Assembly: GCA_002293615.1 (NCBI GenBank)
Contig: DBDN01000032.1
Location: 569 to 7,464, forward strand
From: Betaproteobacteria bacterium UBA931
Lineage (GTDB): Bacteria; Pseudomonadota; Gammaproteobacteria; Burkholderiales; Casimicrobiaceae
DNA: 6,896 bases
Direction of reading: 5' to 3'
Both the position numbers and the translations under genes were made by a program. The first letter of the stretch is position 1. Each line of letters starts with the position of its first letter. Under the pieces are notes generated by a model. That model was not told the DNA's origin and ran no database searches. It worked only from the letters and a program-made list of their open reading frames with translations. Shown here piece by piece: positions 1 through 6,729 of this stretch.

Positions 1-410
1 AGTTCGTCACGGTATTTGGCGAGTATCGGTTCGCGTACATCGATCACGTATAAGCCGGCATCGGAGGCGAACATTTGTCGCAGCACTTTGGCTTCCTGTT
101 CGAAACGGCGTTTGGCTTCGATCGTATCGAAAAATCGGGCGAGCAACGTCGGCCCGTCGAGGCGCTCTCCCGGATGCGCCAGTTCATCAAGGTAATCGCG
201 TAACGCGATCGCGTCCTCCATTCCGGGCGTATCGTAAAAATTGAGCATAGGCTCATTTCCGACCGACAGGCGAATGCCTTCAACGTGGCGTGTCGTACCC
301 GGATCGGGAGAGACCCGGCCAAACGCGATGTCGCGGGCAAGTGTGCGCAATAACGAGGTTTTGCCGACATTGGTATGGCCGACCACTGCGATTTTAAGCG
401 GCTCGCTCAC
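1..410 (-). CDS. DUF3482-type GTPase, N-terminal part (cut by window edge)
   Basis: A predicted P-loop GTPase of the TRAFAC class; only the first 136 codons are in the window and the C-terminal part lies beyond the left edge. The protein begins (GTG)SEPLKIAVVGHTNVGKTS. The Walker A/G1 motif GHTNVGKT is at residues 11-18, a switch I/G2-like GTTRH at 38-42, and the G3 motif DTPG at 60-63. This pattern resembles proteins carrying a C-terminal DUF3482 domain; the molecular function is unknown to me. The GTG start is supported by a GGAG Shine-Dalgarno at 421-418, 7 nt upstream, and by the family N-terminus beginning just before the first beta strand. The start overlaps the stop of the DUF2868 gene by four bases (GTGA, 407-410), so the two are probably translationally coupled and may act together at the inner membrane. 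The GTPase fold is certain; the DUF3482 assignment rests on the N-terminus and the neighbour. Confidence 0.85.
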   Translation of the reverse strand, partial: MSEPLKIAVVGHTNVGKTSLLRTLARDIAFGRVSPDPGTTRHVEGIRLSVGNEPMLNFYDTPGMEDAIALRDYLDELAHPGERLDGPTLLARFFDTIEAKRRFEQEAKVLRQMFASDAGLYVIDVREPILAKYRDE

Positions 411-1816
411 GTTGTTTCTCCGCGATCACCATGCGCCAGCCACAGCAACGGCGCATCGTCGTCGTACGATAACGGCAAGCGATCGAGCTCTTTGCGCCAT
501 GAAGCAAGGCGCTCTTCGTCGACAACATGGCTATCAGCCGCGGGCAACAGCCAGATACGGGTTTCTTGCGCACAGCGCGCCAGTTCGGCAATCAGCGCCA
601 GCGTGCCGCGGTCGGGCGAGCGTTGCGGATCGCAGGCGATAAGTAAACGCGCGGGGGGGTAACGGGTCAGTTGTTCGAGCAGATGTTTGCGTTGCGTGCT
701 GTCGTCGAGAATACCGGCGTCGTTGATGTTGTCGGGCAGCGATGGCGGCCAGGCACGGGTGAGTTCAATACCGACAAGAACAGCGTCGTTGTGGCTGCCG
801 CGATGCGGCGTAAAAGAAATACTTTCATAATGATCCGGCGCGGCATCGTTGATCCCGAGACGTTTGCTTGTCGGCATAAGTTTGTCGTGCAATACGGCAT
901 AGCCCGGCAGTGAAAGGTCGATATCAAGGCGTTTCATGCTGTACTGCCAGCGCCATAAGCAGAAAATACCGGCGAGCGTACGCGGCAGTAACCCCCAGGC
1001 AAAAACGACGCCGGTCAGCCATAACGCCCATAAGCGGCGCGTTTCGGCGGCGGCGAGCGGCTTATCGGCAGTGTTGTGAATGGTGTCGGGATCGGGCGTA
1101 GGGAAACCGAGCAGCGCCGGCGGCGCACCCAATATTTGGGTGAGGCGGACAAAAGCGTCTCCGGACAATAGCGTGCTTTCCCAGACAAAGCCGTAACGGC
1201 GCACGGTAAACAGCAGCAATACCATCAGAAGCGAGGAAAACAACAATAAAAACCACCAGCCGTGGATCATTGATCCCAACAGCCATCGCCCGGTTTTTTG
1301 CCGCGAAAATAATTGTGCGGCAACAATGCCAAGCAAAGACGCCTGTGAAGTATGCGCAAATTTTTGGGCGAGCCACACCCATAAACGGCCGAGCGCGCCT
1401 TGGCCGTTACCGAACACAGTCAGGGCGAGCCATGCCAGCAATGTAAGAAAGTGCAGCCCGAGCAAGCCGGAGAGCGTCCAGAACAGGTTGATTGGGCGCT
1501 GGCCATTGCCCAATGTGGTAAAAGCGAGAAGCACACCGCTGACGACGGCAAGAATAAACAAAAGATAAAGCGCAAGCCTGCGGGCAAGGTGTGCCGACGG
1601 TAAAACGTCAAGCAGGCCGTCGCGTTGCGCCAGATATTGCGCGCGGAATAAAACACGTTGCCGGAAATTACCGCCTGCAGCACGCGCTTGCCGGTTGGCC
1701 TCGGCGTCGTCCGGTTGGCCCGAACGCTCTTCCTGATAACGAACGGCCTCGGCAAGCAGAATACGTTCGGGAGCGGTCAGAGAGATGGTCGGTACCGGTT
1801 GGTCGGCATGGTTCAT
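407..1816 (-). CDS. DUF2868 family membrane protein
   Basis: A 469-residue polytopic inner-membrane protein of the DUF2868 family, function unknown. The N-terminal 80 residues are soluble and contain the family-like stretch LAEAVRYQEERSG...NRQARAAGGNFRQRVL (about 21-56). Four hydrophobic segments follow, at about 80-102, 108-136, 184-206 and 263-287. Between the third and fourth is the segment YGFVWESTLLS (208-218) with a proline-rich stretch GAPPALLGFPTPDPDT (230-245). A soluble domain of about 180 residues ends the protein. I chose the ATG at 1816 because the protein then begins close to the conserved region. An in-frame ATG at 1870 would add 18 residues (MRRQYGNIFFAHIHFCVF) that look unlike the family. 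Neither start has a clear Shine-Dalgarno. The stop overlaps the GTG of the GTPase gene, suggesting a membrane partner/GTPase unit. A pore, sensor or scaffold role would be guesswork. Confidence 0.85.
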   Translation of the reverse strand: MNHADQPVPTISLTAPERILLAEAVRYQEERSGQPDDAEANRQARAAGGNFRQRVLFRAQYLAQRDGLLDVLPSAHLARRLALYLLFILAVVSGVLLAFTTLGNGQRPINLFWTLSGLLGLHFLTLLAWLALTVFGNGQGALGRLWVWLAQKFAHTSQASLLGIVAAQLFSRQKTGRWLLGSMIHGWWFLLLFSSLLMVLLLFTVRRYGFVWESTLLSGDAFVRLTQILGAPPALLGFPTPDPDTIHNTADKPLAAAETRRLWALWLTGVVFAWGLLPRTLAGIFCLWRWQYSMKRLDIDLSLPGYAVLHDKLMPTSKRLGINDAAPDHYESISFTPHRGSHNDAVLVGIELTRAWPPSLPDNINDAGILDDSTQRKHLLEQLTRYPPARLLIACDPQRSPDRGTLALIAELARCAQETRIWLLPAADSHVVDEERLASWRKELDRLPLSYDDDAPLLWLAHGDRGETT

Positions 1817-1975
1817 AAACACGCAAAAATGTATATGGGCAAAAAATATATTACCGTATTGCCGACGCATTGAAAAATAAACGCTTGTGCCGCGTCTACA
1901 CAGAACAATCCGAGGGCAATAGAATCAATTGCTTAACGTATCGTTTGATGTTTAAAGCGTGTCTTTATCGTTTTT
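1817..1975. other. Intergenic region between DUF502 and DUF2868 genes
   Basis: This 159-nt AT-rich gap separates two genes read on the minus strand. I see no RNA gene or convincing ORF. On the minus strand there is a very weak hairpin (ACGC/GCGT, 4 bp, at 1895-1881) followed by TTATTTTT, which might be a poor terminator. There is also a TAATAT at 1853-1848 that could be a -10 element for DUF2868, but no matching -35 is visible. Whether DUF2868 has its own promoter or is read from the fmdB promoter cannot be decided here. Confidence 0.4.
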
Positions 1976-2644
1976 TTACGGCAAAGGGGATTGCGCAGTT
2001 TCCGGCTTCGGGAGCGTCATCGGAGCCGGGTGCGGCTTCGGCTCCACAACGCCCATTGACACAACGTATTTCAACGCTTCGTCCACCGTCATTTGTAACT
2101 CGATCACTTTCGACTGGGGGAGCATGATGAAATAACCGGAGGTTGGGTTCGGTGTGGTCGGCACATAAACACTGATATAAGGCTCGTCGAGTCGCGATGC
2201 AATTTCTTCGGCGGGGTGACCGGTCTGAAAAGCCACCGTCCATGAGCCTTTGCGTGGAAATTCGACCAGCAGCGCTTTACGAAAGGCATTACCTCGGTCC
2301 GAAAGAACGGTTTCGCTGACCTGCTTTACACTCGAATAAATTGATTTGACGAACGGGATGCGCCCCAAAAGGCGTTCCCACACTTCTAAAAGTTTTTCAC
2401 CAAAATAATTGGCGGTCAGCGCGCCTGTGCTGATCAAGATCAAAATGCCGAGCAGCAATCCCAATCCGGGAATATGGAATCCGATCCATTTTTCCGGCCA
2501 CCACGATTCGGGAAGAAATTCGATAATGAAATCCATTGTCGAGAATAAAATATGCAGTACCCACAGTGTGATGCCGAGCGGAACCCAGACCAGAAGACCG
2601 GCGATAAAAAATCGTTTCAGATTGCTTTTGGATATTAATGACAT
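1976..2644 (-). CDS. DUF502 family inner-membrane protein
   Basis: A 222-residue membrane protein of the DUF502 family, whose biochemical function is not established. Two hydrophobic segments at about residues 12-36 and 57-80 are predicted transmembrane helices. Between them is a short loop with FLPESWWPEKWIGFHIPGLG. The conserved block after the second helix, GRIPFVKSIYSSVKQVSETV (94-113), is the best family marker. It is followed by NAFRKALLVEFPRKGSWTVAFQTG (119-142) and VPTTPNPTSGYF (161-172). The C-terminus is proline rich (EPKPHPAPMTLPKPETAQSP). The ATG lies inside the end of the upstream zinc-ribbon gene, overlapping it by 10 nt (2635-2644). Its own ribosome-binding site is weak, so translation probably depends on reinitiation from the upstream gene. 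I recall that in many betaproteobacteria this pair precedes aspS; here no aspS follows. Confidence 0.9.
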   Translation of the reverse strand: MSLISKSNLKRFFIAGLLVWVPLGITLWVLHILFSTMDFIIEFLPESWWPEKWIGFHIPGLGLLLGILILISTGALTANYFGEKLLEVWERLLGRIPFVKSIYSSVKQVSETVLSDRGNAFRKALLVEFPRKGSWTVAFQTGHPAEEIASRLDEPYISVYVPTTPNPTSGYFIMLPQSKVIELQMTVDEALKYVVSMGVVEPKPHPAPMTLPKPETAQSPLP

Positions 2645-2919
2645 GCGCAGTCGCCGCCACAGGAATGCGTATCGGAACCGGAGGCGGGGGCGGAAGCATC
2701 ACAAGCGCCTTCCGCTTTTGCCGGGCAGGAGGCCGGCTTGCCGCGAAAATCAGAGGCATACCAGCCGCTGCCTTTCAACTGAAAGCCGGCGGCAGAAACC
2801 AGTTTGGTCAATGCTTCTTTGCCGCACGCCGGACAATGCGTCAGCGGCGCTTCCGACATTTTTTGAAGGGCTTCAAGCTTGTGGCCGCATTGGGTGCAGC
2901 GGTATTCGTAAATGGGCAT
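2635..2919 (-). CDS. FmdB-family zinc-ribbon protein
   Basis: A 94-residue protein of the FmdB / CxxC_CXXC_SSSS putative regulatory family; the actual function in bacteria is unknown. It starts with the family hallmark MPIYEYRC. Four cysteines in two CxxC pairs (C8/C11 and C29/C32) should bind one zinc ion. The conserved segment GFQLKGSGWYASDF (45-58) follows. The tail is low in complexity and rich in Ala, Ser and Cys, with further cysteines at 65, 73, 87, 91 and 93, ending HSCGGDCACH, which could bind a second metal. The ATG start is firm: a TGAGGA ribosome-binding site (2933-2928) lies 8 nt upstream and a TATAAT promoter element is just beyond. The DUF502 gene overlaps the last 10 nt. The symbol fmdB would be by family name only, so I leave it blank. 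Confidence 0.93.
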   Translation of the reverse strand: MPIYEYRCTQCGHKLEALQKMSEAPLTHCPACGKEALTKLVSAAGFQLKGSGWYASDFRGKPASCPAKAEGACDASAPASGSDTHSCGGDCACH

Positions 2920-2949
2920 AAATTTATTCCTCAGAGAACCAGTACGGAC

Positions 2950-2980
2950 ATTATATGAGGAAAAATTGCGCTGTTTGCAA
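2950..2980 (-). promoter_or_regulatory. Predicted sigma-70 promoter of the FmdB/DUF502 genes
   Basis: On the minus strand a perfect -10 hexamer TATAAT (2955-2950) is preceded, after a long 19-bp spacer, by TTGCAA (2980-2975) as a possible -35. Transcription would start near 2943, giving a leader of about 24 nt that carries the TGAGGA ribosome-binding site. The -10 match and position are strong; the -35 is less certain because of the spacing. Confidence 0.6.
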
Positions 2981-3114
2981 GACGTTCGTTAAGAAAAAAG
3001 CATGTAGCGGATTATGAAGGATGACTGCATGCCGAAAAGTTTGCCGGGGGGCGGGCGAATGCCGTAAGAAGCATGGAGAATTGTAACATATTGATTTTAT
3101 ATAACTTTATCCTG

Positions 3115-3142
3115 TTGGTGTCGATACCGCAGTTAATATGAT
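3115..3142 (+). promoter_or_regulatory. Possible promoter of the DJ-1/OYE operon
   Basis: TTGGTG (3115-3120) and TATGAT (3137-3142) are separated by 16 bp. The -10 matches consensus at five of six positions, and the -35 matches only at TTG. Transcription would begin near 3149, leaving a leader of about 118 nt before the chosen DJ-1 start at 3268. This is a pattern match only. Confidence 0.35.
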
Positions 3143-3267
3143 CGCGTTCGGCGTATCATCGGCATGTTTTTTATGACATGACTTTCGGGACATGCATGGA
3201 TGGAGGAAGGGCGCAGTTGTCGTTGGCAAGGAAGCCCTGGGTGTTGGCAACATTATCGGAGAGCAGG

Positions 3268-3828
3268 ATGGCAAAAGTTGCGCTTTTTTTGATTGACGGT
3301 TTTGAAGAAGTCGAGGCGATAACGGTCGTTGATATTTTACGGCGCGGCGGTGTGTCGGTGATCATCATCTCGTTGACTGAAAACCTTCTGGTCAGAAGCA
3401 AACATGGTGTTTTGGTTCAAGCGGACGCTTTGTTTGACGACCTTCGGCAAGAAACGTTTGATATGTTGGTGGTTCCCGGCGGGACTATTGCCTATACCGA
3501 ACATGAGCCGTTTATGCGGTATATCGAAAAGAACACCGAATCCGGAACGCGACTCGCCGCGATTTGTGCCGCGCCTGCCGTTTTCGGCAAGCTCGGCTTG
3601 CTGCGCGGTAAAAGGGCGGTTTGCTATCCGGGGATGGAGGAATGGCTGGATGGCGCGATGATCGGCACGGAAAGAGTCGTGACCGACGGCAATATCACTA
3701 CCAGCCGCGGGCCGGGAACGGCGGTATTGTTTGCGTTGCATTTACTTGCTTTGGCGAAGGATAAAAAAACAGCGCAAAAAATTGCCGACGATTTTCTTAT
3801 TGAAGATTATAAGGAGACACAATCATGA
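3268..3828 (+). CDS. DJ-1/YajL family protein (DJ-1/PfpI superfamily)
   Basis: A 186-residue cytoplasmic protein of the DJ-1/YajL branch of the DJ-1/PfpI superfamily. Family members have been assigned roles in oxidative-stress protection, methylglyoxal removal (glyoxalase III) and, with debate, protein deglycation. The N-terminus MAKVALFLIDGFEEVEA carries the conserved acidic residue (E16, equivalent to human DJ-1 E18). The nucleophile-elbow cysteine is C100 in RLAAICAAPAVFG, and the C-terminal marker is TSRGPGTAVLFALHLL (145-160). These key residues are all present. I start at the ATG at 3268 because it lines up with the family N-terminus and has GGAG (3258-3261) 6 nt upstream. An in-frame ATG at 3178 would add 30 unrelated residues without a ribosome-binding site. 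The stop overlaps the next gene's start (ATGA, 3825-3828), so the two are coupled. The exact reaction cannot be told from sequence. Confidence 0.92.
   Translation: MAKVALFLIDGFEEVEAITVVDILRRGGVSVIIISLTENLLVRSKHGVLVQADALFDDLRQETFDMLVVPGGTIAYTEHEPFMRYIEKNTESGTRLAAICAAPAVFGKLGLLRGKRAVCYPGMEEWLDGAMIGTERVVTDGNITTSRGPGTAVLFALHLLALAKDKKTAQKIADDFLIEDYKETQS
3811..3816 (+). promoter_or_regulatory. Strong Shine-Dalgarno for the OYE gene
   Basis: AAGGAG lies 8 nt before the ATG at 3825 and inside the last codons of the DJ-1 gene. It fixes the start of the flavin oxidoreductase and suggests efficient, coupled translation. Confidence 0.8.
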
Positions 3829-4931
3829 CCGATCAGATATTTCAACCTTTTATTTTTGCCAATGGCGCACAGCTCAAAAATCGCATTGTGATGCCACCGA
3901 TGACGACATGGTCAGGCAACGAAGACGGTACCGTTTCCGATGAGGAAATCGCTTATTACCGCGCGCGTGCTGGCGGTGTCGGCATGATCATTACCGGAAC
4001 CACTTATACGGTTGCCAACGGCAGAGGGTTTCCCGGGCAGTTTGCGGGATACGACGACCGCTTTTTGCCATCGTTGGCAAAACTTGCCGCCACAGCTAAA
4101 GAACAAGGCGCAAAAGCAATATTGCAGATTTTTCACGCCGGGCGAATGAGTATGCCGGAATTGACGGGCAACGACGTTGTCAGCGCCTCCGATATTGCCG
4201 CGCCGCGCCCGGGTGCGGCGTGCCCCCGGGCGTTATCGGAAGAAGAAATTGATGGCATCATTGAATCTTTTGCGGCGACGACACAGCGGGCGATTAGCGC
4301 GGGCTTTGACGGTGTGGAAATCCACGGCGCCAATAGTTATCTCATCCAGCAATTTTTTTCGCCGCACTCCAACCGTCGTAATGATGCCTGGGGCGGCGCG
4401 CGGGAGAAACGCGCACGTTTTCCGTTGGCAGTCGTTGATGCGGTGTGTGCGGTTGTCCGCAGTCGGGCGTCGAAAGATTTTATCGTTGGCTACCGTTTTT
4501 CTCCCGAAGAAATTGAAGAACCGGGCATCACGCTTGACGATACGTTTTATTTGATCGATCAACTGACGCAGAAACCTTTAACCTATTTACACGCATCGCT
4601 TCATCAATATAACGGCACTTCATTGCGCAATCAGGATGATCGGCATGTGGTCGGGCAGGGCTTGCATCGTCATATTGCCGGGCGTTTGCCGCTCATCGGT
4701 GTGGGTAGTGTGAAAACCGCGGGCGAACTGGCGCAAGCGTTTGATTGTGGCTATGAACTGGTGGCCGTAGGGCGGGCATTGATTGCCGAACCGCAATGGG
4801 TACAGAAAGTACGCCATGGCGAAGCGGTTGGGCACCAATTGATTTCCCGGGCGAGCATAAAGGATCACAGCATGCCGCAGAAAATGTTTGACACCATGAA
4901 AATTTATTTTCCGGCGAGCATCGCGGACTGA
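3825..4931 (+). CDS. Old-yellow-enzyme family NAD(P)H:flavin oxidoreductase
   Basis: A 368-residue single-domain FMN enzyme of the old yellow enzyme family (TIM barrel), cytoplasmic. Such enzymes use NAD(P)H to reduce activated C=C bonds in enals, enones, quinones or related electrophiles; the natural substrate is unknown. Visible markers include NRIVMPPMTTWS (19-30), QIFHAGR (101-107), EIHGANSYLIQQFFSP (165-180) with the likely substrate-binding H167/N170 pair and Y172, SNRRNDAWGG (182-191), GYRFSPEE (222-229), the phosphate-binding GVGS (292-295), and VGRALIAEPQW (315-325). Thr27 stands where YqjM-type enzymes have the redox-sensing Cys26. There is no C-terminal FeS/FAD part, so this is not a full 2,4-dienoyl-CoA reductase. 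The protein looks most like the NADH-dependent flavin oxidoreductases (YqiG type) I associate with Firmicutes. It is coupled to the DJ-1 gene by a 4-nt overlap. Confidence 0.93.
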   Translation: MTDQIFQPFIFANGAQLKNRIVMPPMTTWSGNEDGTVSDEEIAYYRARAGGVGMIITGTTYTVANGRGFPGQFAGYDDRFLPSLAKLAATAKEQGAKAILQIFHAGRMSMPELTGNDVVSASDIAAPRPGAACPRALSEEEIDGIIESFAATTQRAISAGFDGVEIHGANSYLIQQFFSPHSNRRNDAWGGAREKRARFPLAVVDAVCAVVRSRASKDFIVGYRFSPEEIEEPGITLDDTFYLIDQLTQKPLTYLHASLHQYNGTSLRNQDDRHVVGQGLHRHIAGRLPLIGVGSVKTAGELAQAFDCGYELVAVGRALIAEPQWVQKVRHGEAVGHQLISRASIKDHSMPQKMFDTMKIYFPASIAD

Positions 4932-4933
4932 CC

Positions 4934-4962
4934 TTTCCCGTATGGGGAAATTTCGCTATCAT
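4934..4962 (+). promoter_or_regulatory. Possible ettA promoter overlapping a small hairpin
   Basis: TTTCCC (4934-4939) and TATCAT (4957-4962), 17 bp apart, could be -35 and -10 elements; transcription would start near 4969, about 29 nt before ettA. The same DNA forms a short hairpin (TTTCCC/GGGAAA at 4934-4939 and 4945-4950, loop GTATG) followed by only three T, which would be at best a weak terminator for the upstream operon. Either, both or neither may be real. Confidence 0.3.
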
Positions 4963-4997
4963 CGCCGCTTTCTTTGTTAACTGCTTTCAGGATTTTC

Positions 4998-6662
4998 ATG
5001 GCGCAATACGTTTTCACAATGAACCGGGTCGGCAAAACCGTGCCGCCCAAACGGCAGATTTTGAGAGACATTTCATTGTCTTTTTTCCCGGGCGCCAAGA
5101 TCGGTGTGCTCGGTTTGAACGGTGCCGGAAAATCCACGCTGTTGAAAATTATGGCGGGGCTCGATCAAGAGATCGATGGCGAAGCGGTTCCGATGCCGGG
5201 CTTGAGTATTGGCTATTTGCCGCAAGAGCCACAGCTTGATCCCCAGAAAACGGTTCGGCAAACAGTTGAGGAGGGAATCGGTGGCATTCTCGCGGCAAAG
5301 AAGCGTTTGGAAGAGGTATATGCCGAATACGCCGAACCGGATGCCGATTTCGATAAACTTGCTGCGGAACAGGCCGAGCTTGAAGCGGTTATCGCTGCGG
5401 GCAGTGGCGACAGCAGCGACGCGCAGCTGGAAATCGCCGCCGACGCTTTACGCTTGCCCCCGTGGGAAGCAATGGTGACGACGCTTTCTGGCGGCGAAAA
5501 ACGCCGTGTGGCGTTGTGCCGCTTGCTGTTATCGAAGCCCGATATGCTTTTGCTCGATGAACCGACCAACCATCTGGATGCTGAGTCGGTCGAATGGTTG
5601 GAGCAATTCCTCCATCGTTTTCCGGGGACGGTGGTGGCGATTACGCATGATCGATATTTCCTTGATAATGCCGCCGAGTGGATTCTTGAGCTTGATCGCG
5701 GTTATGGTATCCCGTGGAAAGGCAATTACAGCAGTTGGCTGGATCAGAAAGAAAAACGCTTAGAACAAGAACAGCGAAGCGAAGACGCTCGTATCCGGGC
5801 GATGAAAAAGGAGCTGGAATGGGTGCGGCAGAGCCCCAAAGGGCGGCAGGCAAAAAGCAAAGCACGGTTAACTCGGTTTGAAGAACTGTCCACGCATGAA
5901 TATCAGAAGCGCAACGAAACCAACGAAATATTTATACCGGTGGCCGAGCGGTTGGGTAATGAAGCCATTGAATTTGAAAACGTCACCAAGAGCTTTGGTG
6001 ATCGCATTTTGATTGATAACTTAAGTTTCAAGGTGCCACCGGGGGCGATTGTCGGCGTTATCGGTCCGAACGGCGCTGGTAAATCAACACTGTTCAAGCT
6101 GATCACTGGAAAAGAAAAACCGGATAGCGGGGCAGTGAAAATCGGGCATACCGTACATATGGCCATGGTCGATCAAAGCCGTGAAGCGTTGGAGGGCGAT
6201 AAAACTGTCTGGGAAGACGTGTCGGGTGGGTTGGATAACTTAACGGTTGGCCGATTCGTGATGCCAAGCCGCGCTTATCTTGGCCGTTTTAATTTTAAAG
6301 GCGCTGATCAGCAGAAATTGGTGAAAAATTTATCCGGCGGCGAGCGGGGGCGGTTGCATCTTGCCAAAATGCTTGCCGAAGGCGGCAATGTTCTTCTGCT
6401 CGACGAGCCTTCCAATGATCTCGATGTGGAAACCCTCCGAGCCTTGGAAGATGCCCTGCTCGAATTTGCCGGATCGGTGATGGTGATCAGTCACGACCGC
6501 TGGTTTCTTGATCGTATCTGTACGCACATCCTTGCGGCGGAAGGAGATAGCCAATGGGTATTTTTTGACGGCAACTATCAGAAATACGAAGCGGACAAGA
6601 GAAAACGGTTGGGTGAAGATGGCGCGCGACCCAAACGGGTGCGCTACAAAGGTTTGAAATAA
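4998..6662 (+). CDS. ettA: EttA, energy-dependent translational throttle ABC-F ATPase
   Basis: A 554-residue soluble ABC-F protein, orthologous to E. coli EttA (YjjK, 555 residues). In E. coli it binds the ribosomal E site and, depending on ATP/ADP level, gates the first steps of elongation. The start MAQYVFTMNRVGKTVPPKR matches the family N-terminus. Nucleotide-binding domain 1 has Walker A GLNGAGKST (39-47), an arm insertion (about 95-140), signature LSGGEKRR (163-170), Walker B LLLDEPTNHLD (184-194, catalytic E188) and ITHDRYFLD. The linker (about 243-322) contains KELEWVRQSPKGRQAKSKAR. Domain 2 has Walker A GPNGAGKST (356-364), signature LSGGERGRLHLAK (445-457), LLLDEPSNDLD (466-476, E470) and ISHDRWFLD. 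Ser replaces the usual Thr in the second DEPT motif, a mild change. I chose the ATG at 4998, with AGGA (4989-4992) upstream, over an in-frame TTG at 4974. No membrane domains are present, as expected for ABC-F. Confidence 0.97.
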   Translation: MAQYVFTMNRVGKTVPPKRQILRDISLSFFPGAKIGVLGLNGAGKSTLLKIMAGLDQEIDGEAVPMPGLSIGYLPQEPQLDPQKTVRQTVEEGIGGILAAKKRLEEVYAEYAEPDADFDKLAAEQAELEAVIAAGSGDSSDAQLEIAADALRLPPWEAMVTTLSGGEKRRVALCRLLLSKPDMLLLDEPTNHLDAESVEWLEQFLHRFPGTVVAITHDRYFLDNAAEWILELDRGYGIPWKGNYSSWLDQKEKRLEQEQRSEDARIRAMKKELEWVRQSPKGRQAKSKARLTRFEELSTHEYQKRNETNEIFIPVAERLGNEAIEFENVTKSFGDRILIDNLSFKVPPGAIVGVIGPNGAGKSTLFKLITGKEKPDSGAVKIGHTVHMAMVDQSREALEGDKTVWEDVSGGLDNLTVGRFVMPSRAYLGRFNFKGADQQKLVKNLSGGERGRLHLAKMLAEGGNVLLLDEPSNDLDVETLRALEDALLEFAGSVMVISHDRWFLDRICTHILAAEGDSQWVFFDGNYQKYEADKRKRLGEDGARPKRVRYKGLK

Positions 6663-6729
6663 GGAAGATGCTTTAGGGGATAAAAGGTATTATTTGTTTT
6701 TTCATTTTTCAAAATAGATTCTTAATATA
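6663..6729. other. AT-rich spacer between ettA and CRISPR array
   Basis: These 67 nt contain T- and A-rich runs (for example near 6695-6716) but no GC-rich hairpin that would make a standard terminator for ettA. No degenerate extra repeat is visible. By the array's predicted orientation this is the trailer side, downstream of the last repeat. Confidence 0.5.

Larger units (their letters stand above)
2920..3267. other. Divergent intergenic region
   Basis: This 348-nt region lies between the divergent zinc-ribbon and DJ-1 genes. Its left end holds the minus-strand promoter at 2950-2980. The middle (about 2990-3085) shows no gene or clear structure; it includes a G-rich run near 3046-3055. An AT-rich patch at 3081-3110 could hold promoters in either direction. 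A plausible plus-strand promoter sits at 3115-3142. The stretch 3160-3200 has several CATG tetramers and an imperfect inverted repeat, GCATGT (3162-3167) with ACATGC (3190-3195), separated by 22 nt. I see no tRNA, riboswitch or small RNA that I can support. Confidence 0.5.

Noticed and set aside
44..370. A 108-residue minus-strand frame starting MSAKPRYCAHL
   Set aside because: It is a shifted frame of the GTPase gene; the correct frame carries the GHTNVGKTS and DTPG motifs.
241..1603. Several plus-strand open frames opposite the GTPase and DUF2868 genes
   Set aside because: They are antisense to two well-supported overlapping genes, have low-complexity Arg/Ser/Ala-rich translations, and show no recognisable family.
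1817..1870. An 18-residue N-terminal extension of the DUF2868 protein from an ATG at 1870
   Set aside because: It has no ribosome-binding site and an atypical sequence; the ATG at 1816 fits the family start better, though it also lacks a clear site.
3178..3267. A 30-residue N-terminal extension of the DJ-1 protein
   Set aside because: Family proteins begin at the first beta strand (MAKVALFLIDG), and only the 3268 start has a ribosome-binding site.
3337..3741. A 134-residue minus-strand frame opposite the DJ-1 gene
   Set aside because: It is antisense to a clear family member, with no ribosome-binding site or domain of its own noticed.
3825..4931. The flavin oxidoreductase as 2,4-dienoyl-CoA reductase (FadH)
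   Set aside because: The protein stops at 368 residues and lacks the FeS cluster cysteines and the FAD/NADPH domain of FadH.
4974..4997. A TTG start eight codons upstream for ettA
   Set aside because: The ATG at 4998 matches the highly conserved MAQ-Y/F-V-TM start and has AGGA upstream.
6663..6729. A CRISPR leader on the ettA side
   Set aside because: The stretch is AT-rich, but the repeat orientation and the mutated repeat at this end both place the leader on the other side.
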